Shown here piece by piece: positions 7,758-12,696 of a stretch of DNA of 12,696 nucleotides (position 1 is the first letter of the stretch; every line of letters begins with the position of its first letter). The notes beneath the pieces were generated by a model. It was not told where the DNA came from. It was given only the letters and a program-made list of their open reading frames with translations, and did no database searches. Where the stretch lies: contig JAHHKH010000427.1 in assembly GCA_018679695.1 (NCBI GenBank), positions 1-12,696 on the forward strand, in the 5' to 3' direction. The position numbers were made by a program, and so were the translations under genes. The DNA is from Maribacter sp. (lineage in GTDB: Bacteria > Bacteroidota > Bacteroidia > Flavobacteriales > Flavobacteriaceae).

Positions 7758-7845
7758 TTGCGATTTGTAACATTTACCCCTATTTTCCAACAGATAGTAC
7801 AAAGCGTTTTTGTAAATTCATTCACTAACTAAATATTGATATAAC

Positions 7846-8769
7846 ATGGGCAATTTCATTTTAATTCCGATTATCTTTTTCGGACTGATCATTCTATTTT
7901 CCTCATTCTTCATTGTTAAACAACAGACCGCTGTTATCATTGAACGTTTTGGGAAGTTTCATAGTATCCGCCAATCCGGTCTTCAAATGAAAATTCCGCT
8001 AATTGATCGCATAGCGGCTCGTTTGGGTCTGAAAATCCAACAATTGGACGTTATTGTCGAAACCAAAACCTTGGATGATGTTTTCGTGAAACTTAAAGTG
8101 TCAGTGCAATATGTCGTCATAAAGGAAAAGGTATATGAGGCATTCTACAAGTTGGAGTATCCCCATGATCAGATTACCTCTTATGTATTTGATGTGGTGC
8201 GTGCAGAAGTTCCTAAAATGAAATTGGACGATGTTTTTGTCAAGAAAGATGACATTGCCATTGCCGTAAAGACCGAACTCCAAGATGCCATGTTGGATTA
8301 TGGCTATGATATCATTAAAACCCTTGTTACCGATATAGATCCAGATGCACAGGTAAAAGAAGCCATGAACCGCATCAATGCCTCGGAAAGGGAAAAAATA
8401 GCCGCACAGTTCGAAGGTGATGCTGCACGAATACTCATCGTTGAAAAAGCAAAGGCCGAAGCCGAAAGCAAAAGATTGCAGGGACAGGGTATTGCCGACC
8501 AGCGCCGGGAAATTGCAAGGGGATTGGAAGAGTCTGTGGAAGTCTTGAACAAAGTGGGCATTAATTCCCAGGAAGCATCAGCCTTGATAGTAGTCACCCA
8601 GCATTACGATACCCTACAATCTATCGGGGAGGAGACCAATACCAATTTAATCCTATTGCCTAATTCACCTCAAGCCGGTAGCGATATGCTGAACAATATG
8701 GTCGCATCGTTTACAGCTAGTAATATGATAGGGGAACAAATGAAAAAAACAGGACCTAAAAAAAAGTAG
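7846..8769 (+). CDS. SPFH/Band 7 (stomatin-prohibitin) membrane-scaffold protein, HIR-like
   Basis: Membrane-microdomain scaffold of the SPFH superfamily (stomatin, prohibitin, flotillin, HflK/C, QmcA). The 307-residue product has one N-terminal membrane anchor (about 4-23) directly followed by the SPFH domain. That domain includes ERFGKF (33-38), QQLDVIVETKTLDDVFV (65-81), YVFDVVRAEVPK (113-124) and VTDIDPDAQVKEAMNRINAS (161-180). A charged, Ala/Glu-rich coiled coil follows (about 180-230), then a C-terminal oligomerisation-like part with VVTQHYDTLQSIG (249-261). These stretches resemble plant hypersensitive-induced-reaction (HIR) proteins more than HflC or flotillin, judged from memory. Such proteins form large rings and often regulate membrane proteases, but no NfeD or protease gene is adjacent. 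The gene lies 88 bases after gltX and ends before a strong terminator; whether it has its own promoter is unclear. The exact role is unknown. Confidence 0.92.
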   Translation: MGNFILIPIIFFGLIILFSSFFIVKQQTAVIIERFGKFHSIRQSGLQMKIPLIDRIAARLGLKIQQLDVIVETKTLDDVFVKLKVSVQYVVIKEKVYEAFYKLEYPHDQITSYVFDVVRAEVPKMKLDDVFVKKDDIAIAVKTELQDAMLDYGYDIIKTLVTDIDPDAQVKEAMNRINASEREKIAAQFEGDAARILIVEKAKAEAESKRLQGQGIADQRREIARGLEESVEVLNKVGINSQEASALIVVTQHYDTLQSIGEETNTNLILLPNSPQAGSDMLNNMVASFTASNMIGEQMKKTGPKKK

Positions 8770-8793
8770 GATTCTCGATCCATAACTTAATTT

Positions 8794-8829
8794 AAAATCC
8801 TTCTTGCCAATATGCAGGCGGGATTTTTT
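8794..8829 (+). terminator. Intrinsic terminator after the SPFH gene
   Basis: AAAATCC (8794-8800) pairs with GGATTTT (8821-8827). Inside it, TTGCC (8804-8808) pairs with GGCGG-like bases (8817-8821), and the hairpin ends in six Ts (8824-8829). It lies 25 bases past the SPFH stop codon, the right place for a rho-independent terminator of that gene. Confidence 0.75.
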
Positions 8830-9035
8830 ATTTCAAGACCGCAAACTAAAGGAGCAATGTACAATCCTTGATGTAAAAAGTGAAAATCCTGTTCTAAAAA
8901 GATCTGCAATCGAATAAGGTGTGTAGCTAACGAGTAGCACCTTTTAAAAGAGAAACGCCGTTAAAATGCATTAAAATAAGTCGGTTTTATAGATAATACC
9001 GATTGATATATTTTAAATCATAAGAAAATTCAATC
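8830..9035. other. Convergent intergenic region with two further hairpins, no gene seen
   Basis: This stretch lies between the SPFH terminator and the glnS stop. No open frame resembles a gene and no RNA family is recognised. It holds an inverted repeat AAGGTG...CACCTT (8916-8943, inner GCTA/TAGC, followed by TTTT) and the probable glnS terminator at 8979-9004. It is AT-rich and otherwise featureless. Confidence 0.5.
8979..9004 (-). terminator. Probable terminator of glnS
   Basis: AGTCGGT (8979-8985) and ACCGATT (8998-9004) pair with one G-T wobble. The stem continues inward through TTA/TAA with one mismatch. Read on the minus strand, the hairpin is followed by an AT-rich run containing TTTT. 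It lies 31 bases beyond the glnS stop. Confidence 0.5.
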
Positions 9036-10721
9036 TTAGCTTTTCTGCTGTATTTTGGCCCAAGTATCCCTTAAAGTAACCGTTCTGTTAAAAACCAACT
9101 TTTCGGATGTTGAATCCGGGTCCACACAAAAATAACCAAGTCTCTGAAATTGAACACGGTCCTCAATTTTGGCATTTTTTAAACTGGGCTCTAAATAACC
9201 TTTGATGACTTTCAATGAATCTGGATTGATAAATTCCATGAAATCTTTGTCTTTATGGGTATCGGGGCTTTCGTCCAAGAATAAACGGTCATAGATTCTA
9301 ACCTCTGCCTCCAATGCATGTTTTATCGAAACCCAATGTAAGGTGCCCTTGACCTTTCGCAAACTTTCTTCGGTGCCGCTACCGCTTTTACTTTTTGGAT
9401 CGTACGTACACTGTATTTCCGTTATGTTGCCATCGGCATCCTTTGAGCAGCTTTCGGCTTTTATGATATAGGCATTCTTCAAGCGAACTTCACCTCCCAA
9501 TTTCAATCTAAAGAACTTACGATTGGCCTCTTCCCTGAAATCGTTCCTTTCAATATAAATCTCCCTTGAAAAAGGTACGAGTCTTGTTCCGGCCGCTGGG
9601 TCTTCAGGATTATTCTCGGCTTCCAACCATTCTTCTTCCCCCTCAGGATAATTTGAAATCACAATCTTTACTGAGTCCAATACCCCCATAACCCTGGGGG
9701 CAATCTTATTCAAATGCTCACGTACGTGAAATTCCAATAATGATACGTCTATCAAATTATCGCGTTTGGCAATTCCGATAGTGTTCGCAAAGTTGCGGAT
9801 AGATTCTGGCGTATAGCCCCTTCTTCTTAATCCTGAAATGGTCGGCATTCGGGGGTCATCCCAGCCATTGACAACGCCTCCCTCAACCAATTTTAAAAGT
9901 TTGCGTTTGCTAACTACGGTATGACTTAAATTTCTTCGGGCAAATTCCCGTTGCTTGGGTCGCACTTTTTTATCATCATAGACTTGGTCCAAAAACCAAT
10001 CGTATAGTTCGCGATGCATAGCGAATTCCAGGGTACAAAAAGAATGGGAAACCTGCTCAATATAGTCACTCTCTCCATGGGTCCAATCGTACATTGGGTA
10101 AATACACCAATCGGTGCTTGTCCTATGGTGGGCTTTGTGCAATATTCGATACATGATGGGGTCACGCATCAACATATTCGATGAGCCCATATCAATTTTT
10201 GCCCGCAATACATGAGTGCCCTCCTCAAATTCTCCTCGTTTCATTGCCTCGAACAATGCCATGTTCTCCTCGACAGAGCGTTCCCTGTATGGGCTATGCA
10301 TTCCCGGTTCGGTAGGCGTACCTTTTTGTGCGGCCATCTCCTCTGAGGATTGACTGTCCACATAAGCCTTGCCCTTTTTAATCAAAATTACCGCCCAATC
10401 GTACAGCTGTTGGAAATAATCAGAAGCATACCGTTCGGTATCCCACTCATACCCTAGCCAGCGCACATCACGCTTGATGGCATCTACGAACTCCTGTTCT
10501 TCCTTAACTGGGTTTGTATCGTCAAACCTAAGGTTTACGGGCGAATCATAGCGCAATCCAAGTCCAAAATTCAAACAAATAGAACTGGCATGGCCAATAT
10601 GCAAATAACCATTGGGTTCAGGTGGAAACCTAAAACGCAATTGGTCTTTTGGGAAGCCTTTTTTTAGGTCATCCTCAATAATATGTTCTAGGAAATTCAA
10701 TGATTTTGAAGCTTCACTCAT
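9036..10721 (-). CDS. glnS: Glutaminyl-tRNA synthetase
   Basis: Class I synthetase that attaches glutamine directly to tRNA-Gln. The 561-residue product (E. coli enzyme about 554) has RFPPEPNGYLHIGHA (31-45) with a perfect HIGH motif, LRFDDTNP (64-71), and the KMSKS-type loop VVSKRKL (269-275). After the catalytic domain comes WDDPRMPTISGLRRRGY (287-303), and then the two beta-barrel anticodon-binding domains. I choose ATG at 10719-10721, giving MSEASKSLNF. An upstream in-frame ATG (10776-10778) would add 19 residues encoded across the promoter box at 10742-10749, with no resemblance to the family. A glnS gene means this organism can make Gln-tRNA-Gln directly; Bacteroidota GlnRS is generally thought to have been acquired by horizontal transfer. 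The gene is transcribed alone and divergently from the secreted Ig protein. Confidence 0.97.
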   Translation of the reverse strand: MSEASKSLNFLEHIIEDDLKKGFPKDQLRFRFPPEPNGYLHIGHASSICLNFGLGLRYDSPVNLRFDDTNPVKEEQEFVDAIKRDVRWLGYEWDTERYASDYFQQLYDWAVILIKKGKAYVDSQSSEEMAAQKGTPTEPGMHSPYRERSVEENMALFEAMKRGEFEEGTHVLRAKIDMGSSNMLMRDPIMYRILHKAHHRTSTDWCIYPMYDWTHGESDYIEQVSHSFCTLEFAMHRELYDWFLDQVYDDKKVRPKQREFARRNLSHTVVSKRKLLKLVEGGVVNGWDDPRMPTISGLRRRGYTPESIRNFANTIGIAKRDNLIDVSLLEFHVREHLNKIAPRVMGVLDSVKIVISNYPEGEEEWLEAENNPEDPAAGTRLVPFSREIYIERNDFREEANRKFFRLKLGGEVRLKNAYIIKAESCSKDADGNITEIQCTYDPKSKSGSGTEESLRKVKGTLHWVSIKHALEAEVRIYDRLFLDESPDTHKDKDFMEFINPDSLKVIKGYLEPSLKNAKIEDRVQFQRLGYFCVDPDSTSEKLVFNRTVTLRDTWAKIQQKS

Positions 10722-10741
10722 TTCACTTTTTTTACGATGTG

Positions 10742-10749
10742 CAAATGTA
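10742..10749 (-). promoter_or_regulatory. Bacteroidota -7 promoter box for glnS
   Basis: Read on the minus strand, TACATTTG is an exact match to TAnnTTTG, ending 20 bases before the glnS ATG. The nearest upstream TTG is 26 bases away, longer than the usual spacing, so the -33 element is uncertain. The placement mirrors that of the gltX box and supports the shorter glnS start. Confidence 0.55.
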
Positions 10750-10991
10750 GGAAAAATGCAGCTATTGCCGGCTATCAATTAGCCTAGCATACAAATACCA
10801 CTGTTTCACAACATATTTGCGATACGCCACAACAATAAGTTTCCAAGCATATAATTAAATAACATATTTGTTGTTGAATAATAGTGTGAGATTAACAAAG
10901 ACCCAGTTAATATCGATTTTCATTAAAGTTTAACACTTGTTCAAACCCAAATCAAGCAGCTAAAACATGTTGAACAAAACTGTAACTACTT
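10750..10991. other. Upstream region of the secreted Ig-domain protein gene
   Basis: No gene is visible here. The 10-base sequence AACATATTTG occurs twice in direct orientation (10810-10819 and 10861-10870, 51 bases apart); each contains CATATTTG, one base off the TAnnTTTG -7 box. A 6-base inverted repeat, ATTAAC...GTTAAT (10891-10896 and 10906-10911), follows. The promoter of the downstream gene must lie here, but no full -33/-7 pair is convincing. Confidence 0.35.
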
Positions 10992-12696
10992 ATGAAACTT
11001 AAATTTAAGTTCCGGAATCAAATGTTCCTAGTGGCCTTTATGCTGTTGGGTCTTGCTTCGCTCTCTGCACAAATCTTGGTCAATGCACCTGAACCAGCCG
11101 ACAATCCTAATTTGGCCGGCAACTCTCCATGGACAGCAATATGTGCTGGTGTTGGAGGATTTAACGAATATTATGCCAATATTTCTTGGGCTGGTAATGC
11201 GAATAGCGCCAATGAGTTTATATTGGAACTTTCAGATGCCACTGGGGATTTCTCCAATGCAACTGAATTGGTGACTGTTGGTGATCAAAATACAAATAGC
11301 TCCAAAGAGTTTGATGTTGAATTTGCAATTCCGACCAATACTCGAGGTCAAGGTTATAAATTAAGGGTCCGTTCTACCGATCCCGCCAATACCAGTTCAG
11401 AATCACCTGCCTACAATATGTACTATATGGATGTTACGACCAATATCAACATAAGTGATGATGGTAGTGGGGTCCCTCCGGGCACTATTTGTGCAACCGG
11501 TCCAATTACACTTCAGGTTGATAATGTTGCCAATCCTGAAACTTATCAGTATATCTGGTATATGAGTGGTTCGCCTATAAGTGGTGAGACAAGTCATACT
11601 TTGAATGTTTCTGCATCAGGAATGTATTTCGCACTTATAGACTATGGGCCAGTATGTTCTGGATCTGCAAATACCGATTCAAACATTGTTGATGTAACCA
11701 TTGGTGGTGGTGGAGAAGGAATATTTATCAATCCTCCCACTAAAGCAATGCTTTGTGCTGGAGAAACAGAAACCCTTGGTATTGATAGGACCGATCCTTC
11801 CTGGAATTATAGATGGTTCAAGGACGGTATTGAAATTTCGGGTGCAATAGCATCAACCTATACCGTGGATGCCAACATACCAGGTTTTGAAGGGGATTAT
11901 CAGATAGAGATTTCCTCAGCTAGCATATGCAATGAACTTTCGGCACCTATAACCATGGGGAACGCGGATAGCTTTACCGTTACACGGGATAATGCGGCCA
12001 ATATAGTACTGTTGCCGTCACAGACAGAATCTATTAGTATAACTACAAATGCAGTTTCCCCAACTTTTAAATGGTACAGAAATGGTCTGGAAATCCCAGG
12101 CGAAACCAATGCCTCCTTAAACATTACACAAGAAGGTGCATATTATGCCGAGGTTACCCAAAGTGGAGGCGCTTGCCCAGGAACAATCAAAAATTCGGAA
12201 ACAACTACTGTCGTTTCCCCTGCATCATTCGAAATTTTGGCAGATTATACCTCTACCTATACCGCATGTGTATCGACAGACATCGTTTTACAGATCCAAA
12301 CAATCAATGCGGTTATGTCGGATTTGAGCAAGATCGATGTTACCGCCGATATAGCAGCGGACTTTAGTTATCAATGGAAAAGAAATGGGGTCAATGTTGC
12401 CGGTGCAACCAGCAACTCTATAAGTCTGACCGATATATCGGAAAACGGCGATTATTCCGTTGAGGGCACAATAAGTACGTACAACCCTACGTCAAATACA
12501 TTGCCGGTTCAATTGCTTACTTCAGAAACGCTCACTATTAACAGCACAAGTACGGTGTACTGTAGTGCTACTGATATTGTAACTATGAGTACGGGCACGA
12601 ATCTGAGTAGTGAAACCTACGAATGGCAAAGAGACGGAGTCTCGGTGAATACGACCGATGATTCTTTCAATGTGAACCAAACAGGAACATACCGTT
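10992..12696 (+). CDS. Secreted multi-Ig-domain surface protein, probably a type IX secretion substrate; 3' part missing
   Basis: The first 568 residues of a frame still open at the right edge. Residues 1-26 form a signal peptide: positively charged start, hydrophobic core, and SLSA before Gln27 as the likely cleavage point. An N-terminal beta-rich domain follows (about 30-150). After it come at least five tandem Ig-like units, each with Trp-x-x-x-G near its middle (W189, W275, W361, W462, W545) and a closing G-x-Y. Most units open with a Cys followed by a Thr/Leu strand (C167, C255, C426, C524); the third lacks it. The architecture matches the long flavobacterial adhesin/gliding-associated proteins that usually end in a type IX C-terminal sorting domain. 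That end is not in the window, so the secretion route is inferred. The protein is Asn/Ser/Thr/Gly-rich, as expected for a cell-surface protein. The function is unknown; adhesion or gliding is likely. Confidence 0.85.
   Translation, partial: MKLKFKFRNQMFLVAFMLLGLASLSAQILVNAPEPADNPNLAGNSPWTAICAGVGGFNEYYANISWAGNANSANEFILELSDATGDFSNATELVTVGDQNTNSSKEFDVEFAIPTNTRGQGYKLRVRSTDPANTSSESPAYNMYYMDVTTNINISDDGSGVPPGTICATGPITLQVDNVANPETYQYIWYMSGSPISGETSHTLNVSASGMYFALIDYGPVCSGSANTDSNIVDVTIGGGGEGIFINPPTKAMLCAGETETLGIDRTDPSWNYRWFKDGIEISGAIASTYTVDANIPGFEGDYQIEISSASICNELSAPITMGNADSFTVTRDNAANIVLLPSQTESISITTNAVSPTFKWYRNGLEIPGETNASLNITQEGAYYAEVTQSGGACPGTIKNSETTTVVSPASFEILADYTSTYTACVSTDIVLQIQTINAVMSDLSKIDVTADIAADFSYQWKRNGVNVAGATSNSISLTDISENGDYSVEGTISTYNPTSNTLPVQLLTSETLTINSTSTVYCSATDIVTMSTGTNLSSETYEWQRDGVSVNTTDDSFNVNQTGTYR

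Noticed and set aside
6252..10721. gltX and glnS as a recent duplication
   Set aside because: They are distinct subfamilies with different anticodon-binding domains (helical versus beta-barrel) and opposite strands; both are normal single-copy genes.
10722..10778. N-terminal extension of glnS from ATG at 10776-10778
   Set aside because: It spans the -7 box and adds 19 residues with no resemblance to GlnRS.
11403..12367. Short open frames on both strands inside the Ig-domain gene
   Set aside because: They are shadows of the continuous frame starting at 10992, which has a signal peptide and regular repeats running to the window edge.

Overview
The window looks like chromosomal DNA of a marine-type member of the Flavobacteriaceae (Bacteroidota). 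Four things point there: low-to-moderate G+C; TAnnTTTG-type -7 promoter boxes; the run DUF4175 protein - ybeY - mnmG; and a long secreted protein with Ig-like repeats of the type IX secretion/gliding-associated kind. Genus and species cannot be named from the sequence alone.

Left block (1-5014, minus strand): a compact three-gene operon, read right to left. It holds a 1147-residue membrane/coiled-coil DUF4175 protein, then ybeY (rRNA maturation endonuclease, overlapping by 8 bases), then mnmG/gidA (tRNA wobble-uridine modification, 4 bases further on and cut off by the left edge). The last codons of ybeY contain a perfect 18-base palindrome that matches the ParB-binding parS site. This is the most notable element in the window and suggests that the locus lies in the origin-proximal part of the chromosome.

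Middle block (5015-8829, plus strand): an AlkB-type membrane di-iron alkane monooxygenase, transcribed divergently from the DUF4175 operon; glutamyl-tRNA synthetase gltX with its own promoter; and an SPFH/Band 7 membrane-scaffold protein closely resembling plant hypersensitive-induced-reaction (HIR) proteins. A good intrinsic terminator follows the SPFH gene.

Right block (8830-12696): a 266-base convergent intergenic region with three hairpins, glutaminyl-tRNA synthetase glnS on the minus strand, a 270-base divergent intergenic region, and the first 568 codons of a secreted multi-Ig-domain surface protein that runs off the right edge.

Most of the genes serve translation: rRNA maturation, tRNA modification and two aminoacyl-tRNA synthetases. 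The rest concern the cell envelope (DUF4175, SPFH, secreted Ig protein) or hydrophobic-substrate oxidation (AlkB). I see no CRISPR array, transposon, prophage, tRNA or rRNA gene. I also see no cluster that looks like an undescribed defence or mobile system.
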